DNA of 64,000 nt from Clavelina lepadiformis (taxonomy: Eukaryota > Chordata > Ascidiacea > Aplousobranchia > Clavelinidae): contig NC_135245.1 of NCBI RefSeq assembly GCF_947623445.1, positions 6,455,501 to 6,519,500 of the forward strand, given 5' to 3'. Positions 12,601 through 24,820 of this stretch are shown here, piece after piece. Each line of letters starts with the position of its first letter. Within the stretch, counting starts at the first letter, position 1. The notes under the pieces are model-generated. The model searched no databases. It had not been told where the DNA came from and saw only the letters and a program-made list of their open reading frames with translations. The position numbers were made by a program, and so were the translations under genes.

Positions 12601-15600
12601 CAAACATATATTCTACAGTAGATTTCCAAATTTTTAGTAGATTTTTCAAGTCGTTAATTCACTTATGCAAAATCACAAGAAACATTGTTATCAAACTTAA
12701 ATTTTTTGCATAGAATGCAGAAAGAGCATTTATATTTAACTAACCTCTTTCTGTGATAAATGGCTTTGCATTTTGATCTGAGTTTCCTGGATTAGTTTGA
12801 ATTCTTTTGACACCCTTTCAAAAGCCTCTTCCAAGGCTGATTCGCACGTTTTATCTATTCACCATCGCATAAATATACAAATTACCTTTAAGGTCACACA
12901 ATTTTCTCTGAAGTAAGTTTTTATTTTTGTATTATGGCAGTGCCAAGCAAGATACATAAAAATGTGAAAAGAAATGTATATGGGACATGAACGATGGATG
13001 TACGTAACAGATCACTTGACAAGATACATAGTTTTTTTAGAAATTTCAAATTATATTGACAAACATGTGTGGTGATTGTAAGGTAAGCCAAAGTAATCTT
13101 CAAATAAAGTTTCATAGTGAAGTGTGGGCTGTGCTATTACACAGCAAGAATGCATGTGCATGTAAACATATATTACTGAAGCGGTTAAATGTGCAAAACA
13201 TTTTCAGGTTTAGGTTCTAAAATCATGCAAATGTGATATGTACATAAAATGTTTTATGCATGACCTAACCTGTTTGAACTGCAATTTCTCTGGCTTCAAC
13301 TTTACATGTTTTAGGTTTGTTGGAAATGAGAGGGGCATCTGCACATTTGCAAAAACAAGCAGTAAATTAAAACTGTTAACAAATCAAGCAACCTGACGAG
13401 ATATATACGGTAGATACTTCACATCGATTTCATAGCACCATCAAATTATTTTAAGACACAGATTTTGATCACTTATCTGCTGAATAATTATCACTTTTGC
13501 AGTAGAAATGGCAAATTGGTGACTAAAGAATAAAGCAATTTTCCAAACAAAAAGCAAGAACATACAAACGACAGGAGGTGGATAAAGGCTAACCTTTAAT
13601 ATCAGCTTTTATTTCACACAGGTCAGTTTCAATGTTTTGCTTCTTTTCAACAACAACATCATCCTCATCATTTTCAAACTGAAGACTTTTCTTAAGATCA
13701 GGTGCGGCTGCTTCAACAAGCTTTCTCAGGTAACGACCGTGTAGAAAGTTGTCTGATGAGGGTGTAGCCAACCTCTTGCGTTCTTTACTGCTTGGTGTTT
13801 TTGCACAACAAGTAATAGACCGAGCTGGGCTCTCAACCTGTTTAAAGTAAAAAAGTATCCCACTAGTACAAGTGCAAATAAAAGCAATACTCTTGTCATG
13901 TTATAGTGTTGGCTGTTAATAGGGATATGTTGAAACAAACACAACTACAGTACTGAAGGATCCCAATAAACCATTTTCCATAACTCTATTGACTTTTGTG
14001 AGATATGATATTTAATCTAATTCAGTGGCTTATAGCTTAATTAGGGACAAGATTCTTGCAATAAAAGATATTTATCAAACCAATTAAGACTCTCAGCTGC
14101 CCATGCAATTTTATGTTGTATGGTATAGGTATGTTGTAAGTATATACAGTTTATATATTTTTCCCTGTAATAAAGCAGATTATCACTTCATTGATTGAGT
14201 CATTTTCTATTTTAACTTGTGCAAAACATGTGGATGAAATTTCATTCTTTGGTGCTGATATAAAGATTCAGAATTGGTTCATGTTGACGTACATGAAAAT
14301 CATGATTGAACGAACCAAACTCTTTGTAACCCCATTAACAAGGAATAAAACACAGTACCGTGAAAAATCCAGCATTAAATGTAACTTCAGGTTCCTTCTT
14401 TAAAGCAGCTTTGGCAGCAGCCAAGCGCTTTCTTGCTTCTGCTCTTTTAGCTTCTGCTGTTCCATCAGATTTTCTGGGGTCTACAATACACGAACGTTTT
14501 AAATTTATACAGAAACAATCTTTTTGTTGCTGGATCAGCAAAAAGTTTATGATCTGATATATCTATAAATAACTGTTACTATGCCAAACTTCAGTCCACA
14601 TACTAGCTGCATTCTTTTTAAAAATTTTCTTCTTTGTTCGACATTTTTTTGCAACAGCAAGCGCTTCAACATTCCAGCTGTTTTCTTTTTGTGTTTTAAG
14701 TTCAGCAAATTTTCGATCTACATCTTCAACCTAAAATCATTTTCCTATTAATATAGGTTAATACACTATTGATAACGAAGCTAACTGACTGACAAATACA
14801 GACATACATGCAAACTGAAACAAAAATACAAATACAACTAAACAAAAATATGATATTATATAGAAAAAAGGTAGACAGTTTGTTAGAAGTTTGATAGCGA
14901 TTGATTTATTTAATATTTTGCTCAATAAAGTTATAAAGAAATGGAGTATATACCTGAACATGTACCATGTCCCAGAAGCCTTGTAGGTCTAAACATTTCA
15001 CTGGCTTTTCACTTGTGCCAAGTTCACAGTGATCAATAAGACCTTGAAACTGAGTAAATCTTTCATCCATAATGAGGTTAGCCTGCCCAACCACAGTTCG
15101 AATGTCACCCTAGAAATATTGCATGATCAGATGGGATGCAACAGAAACAATATCAGCAAATACACAAACATAAAAAAATTGGTAATAATACCAATATATA
15201 TAAAATTTTGAGAGTTTGAGTTAGCAAGAATATGGAAAAAAACAAGAAACCAATGCAATTGCAGAATCACAGATGTCATTATTACAGTGAGGAGCAAGAG
15301 GGCAAAAAAACATATTGGCCTTAAATCAGTGAACATACTGGTGAAAGGATTTTTAACAATATGTAGTGGTTAAGCAATTATTGCTGTAGATAAGTGGCAA
15401 AAAACGCAAATTCATTATTGAAATATGACAAGGAGGGCGGTTCTCATTACGCCACAATAAAAAGCAATAGAGATGACTCAGGCATTTGGATCAAGTACGA
15501 ATAGAATCTAATCCGGTCGCTTAGTATACACCTGATGAAACAAGCTTATGCTTGCGAAAGCTCATGTAGAAGAACCAAAATGAAAAGTTTACCCTATAGG

Positions 15601-16992
15601 GTGCCACCTTATATTTTGTTTTTGTGTTTTACAATATATGGGAAAACACGGTTCGGCCATGAACACATCAGCTATGAACAAAATGTTTCCTGTGACAGAC
15701 AAGTAAAGAATAGTTGGTATAATTATATACTACTTAAGTGTATAACAGGATCATTTTGCATTGAATAAGCCTAAAAATAGTTTACTATTGGTGTTGTGTA
15801 CTTGTTAATGTAAATGATAATTGCTAACCTATAGTACAGTTTAGTCTTGACAATTGGCTCTAGCCTAGTCCAATATCGGTAACTGCTGTAAAAAATGCTT
15901 TTCCAGTTTATGTACTGTCATCTGTGACAATCCTATGCAGAAAATAAACACACCTGCTACTATTCACCTACCAACGGAGACGTATTCTGCCCAAAACCGT
16001 TAGCTAGCCAACCAGTACTATCATACCCAATACAAACCCCAATCATTAGGCATAATGTTTTTTCACTGTGACGTCATAATGGCCGCATTCTTCATCATAA
16101 TTAAAGGCTAAATTTGTGACGCAATTTTGGCAATAACTGCTTAAACACTACATGTCATTCAAAATCCTTTCACCAGCATGTGTACTGACAACTACTCTCT
16201 CGTATATGGCAAGTTGTTTTCGGACTACTCCTCACTTTAAGTATTTGGATTTTCCTAGGTGAAGATGGATATTCCAAGCAAATGCATATTGTATACATTA
16301 TGTAATTTTTTTTAGATTGAAGAGAATTTATTCATACCCTGTATATATGATACCTATACAATATACATTTAAAATGATATACAGTACAGTATATTTTCTA
16401 TCATACACAAAAAAATTGGCAAACAACCTAATAACTAGGTGACAAGGATAATTCATTCAAAATAGCCTACATATATAATTATATATATTTAAAATATTAC
16501 CATTATGCGATCCACGTTTATACTATCGGTAACTTCTAGCTGACATTGCTTCCATTCATCACACAAGTTTGTCAATTTCATCCGTTCTTTGTTGACCAAG
16601 TTACTAATGAAAATACCAAGTTACTGATGAAAATACAAACAATGGGAAACATTAATTAGGTATATATACTAAAATGACTCAAGTGAAAATATATTAATCT
16701 AAAAAAAGAATATTATAATGTATAATATAATATTATAATAATATAGGCCTATATAGGCTATGTAATATTTTCTAATATTTTTAAAATGGCACATGATATA
16801 AAAGAAACATAAGTATTGCATTTGTTACCGAAAATAGGAAACATCATGTTGCATTGGGAAATTTTCTGATTCGCTTTTGGATGTAACCAAAGTTTTCTTT
16901 ACTGGTTTGCCCAAGTCATCTTTTTCAATTGTCTTTTCATGAGATGTGTTAATGTTTTGCTCTTGAAGTGGCATTCGTTTCAAGGTATCCAT
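9658..16992 (-). CDS. DLGAP5: DLGAP5/HURP-like GKAP-domain protein with long C-terminal coiled coil
   Basis: Seventeen exons in coding order: 16992-16829, 16603-16501, 15109-14954, 14730-14604, 14480-14359, 13837-13594, 13338-13270, 12854-12745, 12563-12455, 12259-12036, 11923-11788, 11471-11305, 11090-10936, 10828-10677, 10561-10417, 10113-9988, 9844-9658 (stop TAA). They sum to 2496 nt (831 residues plus stop) with every phase compatible, which supports one gene. Residues ~52-175 are a guanylate-kinase-associated (GKAP) domain: SYFRNLVNKE, VGQANLIMDERFTQFQGLID, CELG, DLQGFWDMV. A basic helix RAEARKRLAAAKAALKKE and the TP-rich RKRLATPSS follow, as in HURP, the mitotic spindle protein (human DLGAP5 is 846 residues). 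From about residue 340 to the end it is mostly heptad-like coiled coil, which I cannot match to HURP. Expected role: microtubule or spindle binding, by homology only. The symbol is tentative, because neuronal DLGAP1-4 share the domain; short length and mitotic-style motifs favour DLGAP5. Confidence 0.82.
16596..16635 (-). repeat. 20-bp tandem duplication covering a splice acceptor
   Basis: On the plus strand CCAAGTTACTAATGAAAATA is followed directly by CCAAGTTACTGATGAAAATA. On the coding (minus) strand each copy carries a 3' splice site (TTCATTAG and TTCATCAG followed by TAACTTGG) at the start of exon 2 of the HURP-like gene. The upstream acceptor would add 20 nt and shift the frame. Confidence 0.8.
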
Positions 16993-17964
16993 TACTGTAT
17001 ATTTTGGCTAATACACTAGATGACTAGGCAAAAAAGACACAAAATTGAAAAAAAATATAATTAGAAGCACAAAAATGAAAAGGGGTGTTAGGTTTATTTT
17101 TGGTAGACTAGAGACCAGACAGCAAAATATATAGCAAAAGCACACCCAAAATTTTAGAAAACGGCATTGCACCAAAAACCACTAACTTTTGTTCCAATTT
17201 GTACTTAAAATCGATGTCTATAAAAAATAAAAAGCAAAAAAAAACTTTTTTTATCAGTTAGGCCTATCGTACCTTTCCCCTTCGGCAAGGTCTTATGTGC
17301 GCCAAAGAACCAAAAAAGACAAATGCGGGTGCGCAAAAATGTTTGGGTGCACTTGAAGCCCGCTCTAAGTCCAGAATGAAAGTTTGCTAGGCTAGGCCTA
17401 TGTGCGCAGGAGATTAAAATTAATTGCTTGTGTAATGGTTTTGTTTCATCTTGTTGCGCAGCATAGGATTCCTCACCCAAAAACAGCAAACTTTGTAATC
17501 TGGCTCTTACTCCACAATCCACAAATACAGTGCTTATGGAAATATTTAACAGGCTAGCCTAGGCTTGCAGCTCCAGAGGTGCGGCGAGCGGTTTGGGTTA
17601 GCGCCTTAGCAGTTAGCCTTATCACTTGTCTATGGTCAAATTTCCCTCCACTGCAAATCTGTGACGATGTTGAAGTGAAATCATGATACCCAATATAACA
17701 AATAACTTAACAAATCATGTCGTAAACTTTTATGAGAAAAAGAAATTACTTATAAAAACAAAAGCAATAAAACCTATCAAATCACTCGTTTTTAATCATT
17801 TTAGGTGTATAGTTTTGCAAAAATATATTATAAAAAAGTTTTAAATAATTACAACTTACTTTGGCGTAAACTTAAGTTCATACTAAGCAAAGTATCCTAA
17901 AACAAATATAGCAAAATAAAAAACAGAATATAGTTTGGCACTCTGTAGGTTAACTTCATACTTT
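16993..17964. other. Region between the HURP-like gene and the PLAC8 pseudogene
   Basis: It probably contains the promoter and 5' leader of the minus-strand HURP-like gene. Small open frames here have no family resemblance or splice structure, and I see no other feature. Confidence 0.4.
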
Positions 17965-18174
17965 TCAGAAAAATCGGACTTGGATTCTTCCTCTGATAAA
18001 TTGACCCAGCAATGCATTCGGTGAAATGTATGCCAGGCAACAGACGCAACAACTATCACCAATTGCTTCGGCCGTCTTGCCGATTGTATACAGGTAACAT
18101 GGTACATAGTAGCTGACAATGCACACTCCGCAGTTGTCGAAACATCCAAACAAGCCGTGTTGAAATTCACCCAT
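17965..18174 (-). pseudogene. PLAC8-like gene fragment (decayed)
   Basis: From ATG at 18174 the translation starts MGEFQHGLFGCFDNCGVCIV, nearly identical to the intact genes at 21234 and 27126. The 5' side also keeps the acceptor TTCCAG and leader ACAYTAAATTCTRAACATTG of the 21-kb gene, so it is a DNA-level duplicate, not a retrocopy. Decay: a 6-nt insertion after PCY; a 1-nt loss at the FFTGC position compensated by a 1-nt gain about 20 nt later, so the intervening stretch reads ISPNALLGQ; then homology ends after IRGRI at about 17985 and a foreign stop follows at 17965. The conserved C-terminal FCPxCAxIQD half is absent. Expression is possible but the product would lack half the domain. Confidence 0.75.
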
Positions 18175-18186
18175 TTTTGTGGACAA

Positions 18187-21100
18187 TGTTCAGAATTTAG
18201 TGTCTGGAATAAACAGGAAGAGACAGTATTTTCATAAAATCGTGTATATTTGTAGTTACTTATAAGCAATAATAATAAATATATGGAAAATGATGCACGT
18301 ATGCCTAAACGTGACCCATTGAAGAAGAACATCTACTAATTTCTCATCCTATTTTCTATTTCATGCAGGCTTTTAAATTTTACAAAAAATTTTACTCCCA
18401 TTTTTTACAATCTGTATTACAGGTCAAATGCTCTTTCTTGGCGCCCAGATCGTTTGTTACACCCACTTGCCGTTCGCCTTTAAATGTCACTCAGTTAAGT
18501 TTTGCAAAATTTCCTTTTAGCAGTCTGTGAGTTGTAAACTCTTTGACTCAGGCAACATGCGCATTACTTGCGATTTTGCTTGTCATTTGTTACCTTGTGA
18601 TGTCAACCTACATAGGAATTTTTTTAATACGGCAAGAATTACAGTTGATCAAATCGTGGATGATATGTAGGCTATATAGCCTTAGGACACGAAACCGAAG
18701 CTACAAATGCTTCTGGGTATAGAAAGCATTTTTAAGAACGAGTTGATGCTAAAACGCTTATTGAGAACTTCAACATATAAGGTTATTTGATATACACTCA
18801 AGCATTTTCTAGAAGGCAGCTAACATAAAAATATAATGTAGGCATCTTATACAGACGTTCAACCAAACGACTGAAAATGAAAGTTCTATGACAAAACTAT
18901 TGGTAGGCATATGATGCATATCAAACTGTAATGAAATGATTGTTTGTCGGTCCTTATCCTGTAAGGGCGACCACTTCAATTACGATTTTGTCTGTTGAAT
19001 TGTTTAATGTCCTCGATGGTAAATGAGTCTCAGGTCGTTGTCTGCTTTTCTTAATCTTAGAATTAATTGTACACCTCGACAACTTTATATTCTGATTATA
19101 TTGAAGCTTCATTGAACGAATAAATCAAGATAGAACATTGTGACAGCAACAGCATACCGACATGTTGCGGCGTTGAACATACGACTGATAAGTGATAACT
19201 GGTAATGCACGCACAGTAACAGGGAAGCAATCGATTACGTCACGCAGTGTTATGCTTCGCTGATTCGATAGACGAGATTTCTATGTCTTACACAATCTTA
19301 TATTACATTAATTCATATAATTATCACAAAACCATATCATTATAGCAAAATACATCAATATCAAAACTATTGGTAGGCGTATGAGGCATATCAAATCACG
19401 TTATTATAGCAAAATACATCAATACAGAAATTGCGCCAGACCGCGTTACTATAGGCCCTATAGTATAGGAGGGCGTGGCTGCAGTCGTATTGCAAAGGTA
19501 GGCATTAACGTTTAATAGAAACCTTGGCCTGCACAGTAAGTATAAAAAGGTCCAATCGCGTATTTCAATGCTACTAATCTAATATTAAATTCTTTTTGCA
19601 AACGGCTATGTTCTATGCTGGGGAAGTATGTGGGTTATTTTGCTTTGAAATTGTTACCATGAGATGTCGAAGTTAGACAATTTAACTTCATAAAACGTGT
19701 AAAATACCGAAAATATTGGAAGAAGATTGAGGTTATAGGCTACAAAAACTAGATTGTATGCGGTTTTAAAATAATGTTTTTCAGTTATTAGCGAATGGCT
19801 CCACTCTCAAAACTTGCCTACAGTTTGGTATAACTCGTACTTTGTTTTGCTGCTCAGGAGGTATTCGTAAAATTTTATAAGGAAATGTTGCTGCATTCCG
19901 CAACCGCAAAGAATGCAATATTGCTGTGGAGTCGTTTTCACTTCCGCAATTCTTCTTAAAAAGACGATCTCTTTCCGCGTTTTATCGTTGGTGCCAAATA
20001 AACGCTGCTACTGACTGAAGAATGTGCTGCTTCGTTGATATAACCTCCAGTAATCTTTCAATATAATAGGTTTAATGAAGCGACAAGTAACTTGGCCTTT
20101 CTAGTTTCTCATGTTTGAGTGCAAATTTTATAGTGAAAGTTTCATACAGAGTTTCTAATTTATGACAAGATGATGTTTTTCTACCAAAGTTCAGAAAAAA
20201 AGTTAAAAAATAGCAAAATTAAAGTTTATTGTATAGGTGGTGTAGGGACATATTTTGCTAGAAAATTTGGAGGGGACAAACGGGTATCATTAGTGTGGTA
20301 TCATTGGCAGTTACAGAATACAGTTCTAATTGTGATAAACTATGACAATTGTTCAAAAGTGGGGGGACATGTCCTCCCGTCCCCTAAGAAACAATTTCCC
20401 TGTAGGGGTGAACCAAAACGTGTCTTTGTAACTCGGTCCGAATTTTTGTAAAAAGGAACCGTATTCTTTTCGGCTGATTTATGCAAGCTATAGCAATGAA
20501 TCTTACATCTTAAAAGCGAGTAAATTTGTGCCTATATACAACGCAGCTTATGCAGATATTATTAAGGAAACGCAATAGTTGAACTAATGTATAGGACTAT
20601 ACTTAGTTGTAACTTGAAAGAAAAAGTACGTTTATGACATCTTATATGCTGTTGTTACAGTTTTCCTGCAATGAAGGATTTTTCAAGCTGGTTTTAAAAA
20701 GTGTTTTAAATACCAATTTTTCGGTCAAAAACCGATTGTGACATTTTTACCCGATTGGGCGGAATGTCAAGATTTCGGTGCATCTTTAGTTTTCTGCAAA
20801 GTTTCCAACATTGTGATATACCCGTTGTATTTAAAATCAGCACAACATACGACTCATTTTTATCCAAGTAACCTTTGATAATATTCCTTGGGAAAAGTTT
20901 ATTGAGAAATTTTCTGAAAAACTTTTAGTTGGCCCTACAGGTACTTTTAGTATTTGATGTGTATAATACAGATTGCAAAAATGGGGGTATAATTTTTTGG
21001 GAAAATATAAAAACTTTCATGAAGTAAAAGATAGGACGAGAAATTAATATGATCTTCTGCAATGGGTTAAGGCATACGGAAACATTTTCCATATTTGTAT

Positions 21101-21233
21101 TTCGCCCTACAAGGCATCTTCAGTTTCTCAACTTTGCGTATATTTAATTATCATTAGCCTATACATGATTGTATGAAAATAATGCTTTATATTGTGTATT
21201 CCAGACATTAAATTCTAAACATTGTCAACAAAA
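18187..21233. other. Spacer between divergent PLAC8-like copies
   Basis: No gene is recognised. It contains related 30-bp direct repeats (18893 and 19362 copies; GGTAGGC...CATATCAAA) and a duplicated TTATAGCAAAATACATCAATA. The words at about 20340-20400 (GGGGGGACATGTCCTCCCGTCCCC) look like a DNA-transposon relic. The last part should hold the 5' end of the PLAC8-like gene at 21234. Confidence 0.4.
18893..19425 (+). repeat. Dispersed direct repeats
   Basis: AAAACTATTGGTAGGCATATGATGCATATCAAA at about 18893-18926 recurs with few changes at about 19362-19395 (split here to note position only). TTATAGCAAAATACATCAATA occurs at about 19341-19361 and again at 19403-19423, flanking the second copy, so part of the array is a local tandem duplication. 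No coding or transposon termini were found. Confidence 0.5.
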
Positions 21234-21560
21234 ATGGGTGAATTTCAACACGGTTTGTTTGGATGTTTCGACAACTGCGGAGTGTGCATTGTCAGCTACT
21301 TTGTACCATGCTACACAGTCGGCAAGACGGCAGAAGCAGTTGGTGATAGTTGTTGCGTCTGTTGCCTGGCATACTTTTTCACCGGCTGCATTGCTGGGTC
21401 AATTATCAGAGGAAGAGTCCGTCAACAAAAGGGAATTGAGGGGTCTTCGCTTGGGGACTTTTGTATCCACTTTTTCTGCCCATTTTGTGCCGTTATCCAG
21501 GATCACAACGAGGTAATCGGTTCAGTCGGAGCGGCCGGAGAATCGATAGCTCGGGTTTGA
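21234..21560 (+). CDS. PLAC8-like cysteine-rich protein A
   Basis: Single-exon coding region of 108 residues. The start is ATG at 21234 (an upstream TTG-initiated extension is not needed). It is a PLAC8/cornifelin-family small Cys-rich protein: CFDNCGVC at residues 11-18, PCYTVGK at 25-31, a hydrophobic Cys-rich stretch at 40-58 (CCVCCLAYFFTGCIAG) and the family signature FCPFCAVIQD at 81-90. Members associate with membranes or act in growth and metal handling in other organisms; the specific role here is unknown. A consensus acceptor (TTCCAG) 33 nt upstream of the ATG indicates a 5' UTR intron or, if the host is a tunicate, a spliced-leader acceptor. It is closely related to the gene at 27126 and the pseudogene at 18174. 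Confidence 0.9.
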   Translation: MGEFQHGLFGCFDNCGVCIVSYFVPCYTVGKTAEAVGDSCCVCCLAYFFTGCIAGSIIRGRVRQQKGIEGSSLGDFCIHFFCPFCAVIQDHNEVIGSVGAAGESIARV

Positions 21561-22774
21561 GAAGTTGAAAAAGCGGAAGAGTTTCAAAAAGAAGAACTAA
21601 CATTTATTATATATTTTGACTGACATTCCATCTAAAGCTTAACATAGACTTGTGTTTTTTTTATATCAAACCGTCGTAAATGGATACCATGTATTGCATT
21701 GTGTAATTCATACCTTATATAGCTTGTAACAGCACGCTGATTTAATGGCTGAAGTATAGGCCTATGCTTTCATCGATTGTGAAGTATTTACTTTCTGTTG
21801 GTTTTGCGTAAGTCGGTATATTCATACATTATAATCCTGTAAAGAAAAGCTTTTAACACGTATAGCCTATTACAATAATAAGGTATAGGCTTTCGTCATT
21901 TTTTTATGTTGACAGAAGAACTCCTATATTTCATGAGTCTTCTCCAGTAAATGAACGAATTTTCGAAGAAAAAGATGTTGCATTCAACTTTGTTTTCAGT
22001 TTTCAAACAATAGTTTTAGCGGTTATAAGCTTTCAAAGGTTCGTTGCTAATGTAAGATGGTAATTAAGGAATTGCTTCAAATATACAGTATGAGTAATTC
22101 ATTAGGTTCTGTAATCAGTGTTGCCATGCATAGGAGGAACTCTTATGGCAGGAGATCTGTAAAAATTACTGAAGAATAAGGAATATATCTAAGATACTAT
22201 CTATACCGCAGAGATGTGTTGGTAGATTTCCTAAATTGTTTTTCTTTTTATAATTACAGCAAAATATTCATTTTTAGTCAGAAAACTCTGTATACTACAG
22301 AAAATGGCGGTGATGCCAATGGCGAATGGACAAAGGCGGTAATCAGAGCTTCCATTTGTACTGTTCATTGTCCATTAGTTCATTTCGCAAAAGTTCATTT
22401 TCGCCTTTATACCAAAATTCGATCGGGGCTCCGGTTGCAACCTTGTCAGCCAACTCCTTAATCCGATACTGCACCTCCAAAAAAAATTTTCTGGTGCCGG
22501 CTTTGATCATTTTTTATGGGAAGCATTGGGTTAGGAGCTATTGTACTGTAAGTATTAGACAGACACGGAAGACAGACAGGTACCTTGACAGAATCTTTGC
22601 AGGTAGGAAGCACAACTTTACAACAATAGCTCGAACAACTGAAAAAAATACGTTATTCTTGAAAATGAGATCATAAAAATGTTTTCATTATTTTTTCTAC
22701 ACGTTTCAAGCCTAGTTTATAAGAAACAGTTATATAACCAACTGTGTTTCAGAAGCAGCCTTCTATAATGACTG

Positions 22775-24200
22775 GAATTATTGACTTGACTTGAGACGAT
22801 TGGTCGACTCGTGACCAATGGACTTTTGATGACCCGACTTGGCTCGTTTGAAGGTTTTTAATGACTTGATTTGGCTAGATTCAAAGTCCAAAACGACTCG
22901 AATCATGTTATGATTCATAGGCTTACCATACGTCCCGTTTTAGCCGGGACAGTCCCGCTTTTTTAGGCTTTGTCCCGGCGTCCCGGTTAGTCAACCAAAA
23001 GTTCCGCTTTGGCATTTAGTCAGCCAGCATTGCTCCACACTAGTAGGGATGTGCCGCGAGGAAGATTATTCGGGTTCGCGCGAACCCGAATATCATGAAG
23101 GTCGACACGAACGAATCCCGAATCTATTCGTATTAGAACCAAACCATAAAATTTCATCCAAAAGTTGTCAAGTCTTGCTTGTAAAATGACGTAATCGATA
23201 AACAAATCGCTTTCTTTCAAAAAATAGTGTTTAAAAAACGATTGAAAAAGCAAAATCGTTAGGAAAACGACCTTCATTTTAAGTACTGCTGACTCTAGTT
23301 TAGCTTTGTCGGGAAACTAGATCATCATTTTTCACAAAAGTCAGTAAATTTATAAGTAATATTGCATTCGGGTTCGCCATTGTTGGTATTCGTGTTCGCC
23401 CGAATCTTCCATAAAGGCGATATTCGGAATTAATTTGTTACGTCACTCTAGCGGGTAATTGGTCCAGTAGTGAGTTGATTGTTAACGCATTTGCTAGTTC
23501 AGGAAGTTCAAATACACGATAGGCTATATGGCTTAATACGTAAAATAGTAAAATCAACTTAAAAGTACAAAACGTTATACAACATGACACATCTATATGG
23601 AAATCGGCAACGCGGTGTTACATGCTTTTTAATTTTACGCGGGAAATAATATTATTGAATGAAAATACTTTAGACTGTCACTATTTCACCGGAAAAAATC
23701 ATGCGGTCAAAGATATTTTTCATGTTCTTTGTTGTTAAGCTAACGTTGATGTTATAACATAGTAACCTAAACTTAACCTAAATTCTTCTTCCAGTCTAAA
23801 TCTAATTCCAATTAAAACCTAAATAACTGAAATCAACCTTTGCATACCAATTCTCCTAACTTAATTGCTTATCTTTAGCTATAGGCTGCGTTACTTTTGG
23901 TAAAATAGTCACTCTCTAAAATAACACACACCTTGAAGTAACTTTAACTTTACCTTGCAAATCTGACATAGCCTAAGTGCAGTAGTGCAAAATTCGGTTA
24001 CGGTTTCAACTTTCAACCAGACGAATTTGTAGACATCCAGCATGAGGTTTGACCTATTAGTTTTGATATTAGTAACAAACTAAATGCAACGAATAGTATT
24101 CACAACTGTTTTCAAGTTAAAAGTATTGGCTTGACATGAGTCGAGTCATAAATCAAAATGACTCGATTTGACTCAAGTCGGAAAAAATGACTTGGCAACC
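22775..24200. mobile_element. Possible decayed composite element bounded by GACTCGA-type clusters
   Basis: The left cluster (22775-22910) and right cluster (24130-24200) contain the same degenerate GACTTGA/GACTCGA words as positions 165-580. Inside are a CCCGGACGT-like terminus (22926-22990) and a segment with ATTCGGGTTCG inverted words (23065-23110, 23365-23420). This looks like nested old transposons. Exact borders are not resolved. Confidence 0.3.
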
Positions 24201-24762
24201 ACCTTGTTCAAAAGCTTGATGAAGTTTCAAATAGTTGTGTTAATATAAGTAGTCACTCAGACTGCTTTTTGCCATAAAAAGTAATGAACAAAGGTACTCT
24301 GGCATGCCACGTTATTTGTAGAAGCCACAGTTCTTCCTCCAGTTACCCAAACATAATATTTTGTCGAAAAGTCAAGGTGTTTTATGGATTATAAAAAGTG
24401 CGTCGTGTTTTTTGGCGATAGATTTAGATAGCTTGTGTTATTTTGTCCTTGTGAAAAGGGCACTTTGCCTCGATTTTCTCCGCATGGTAAATTCTAATAA
24501 ACAGCAAATTAAACAGGGAAGAAGTAATGTAACCCCCTTCACGCGGCATAAGGATTATTTAAATACGTAACAATGAATAAACAATGGACAATTTGCGATA
24601 AAAGTTACTGCTGATCCAAGTGGGCATTGTGACTTATTTCCTGCTTTTATGGGTTAATATGGTTTAATTGTGTCGCAGTTCCTGATTTAAAATGCTTCCA
24701 CGAGGATTTTTACAAATATTACTCTCAAGAAACACAAAAACTTTGTCAAAAGCCATAATTTG

Positions 24763-24820
24763 ACAAATTTTGACTTTATTGAAAATTTTGACTTTATTGT
24801 AAATTTTGACTTTATTTTGA
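24763..24820 (+). repeat. 17-bp tandem repeat
   Basis: Three near-identical units of AAATTTTGACTTTATTG in a row, with a decayed further unit at about 24902-24920. Confidence 0.75.

Noticed and set aside
9658..12854. Coiled-coil exons as a separate gene from the GKAP exons
   Set aside because: Splice phases run through without interruption, the total is an exact multiple of three, and no stop, start or promoter break was seen; kept only as an alternative to test.
17883..18332. 149-codon minus-strand open frame
   Set aside because: It is an alternative frame over the PLAC8-like pseudogene; the Cys-rich PLAC8 signature is in the other frame.
20170..20451. 93-codon open frame
   Set aside because: It runs through a GGGGGGACATGTCCTCCC-type transposon relic and has no family resemblance.
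21169..21516. 115-codon plus-strand open frame overlapping PLAC8-like gene A
   Set aside because: Alternative frame of the real gene; it lacks the family signature.
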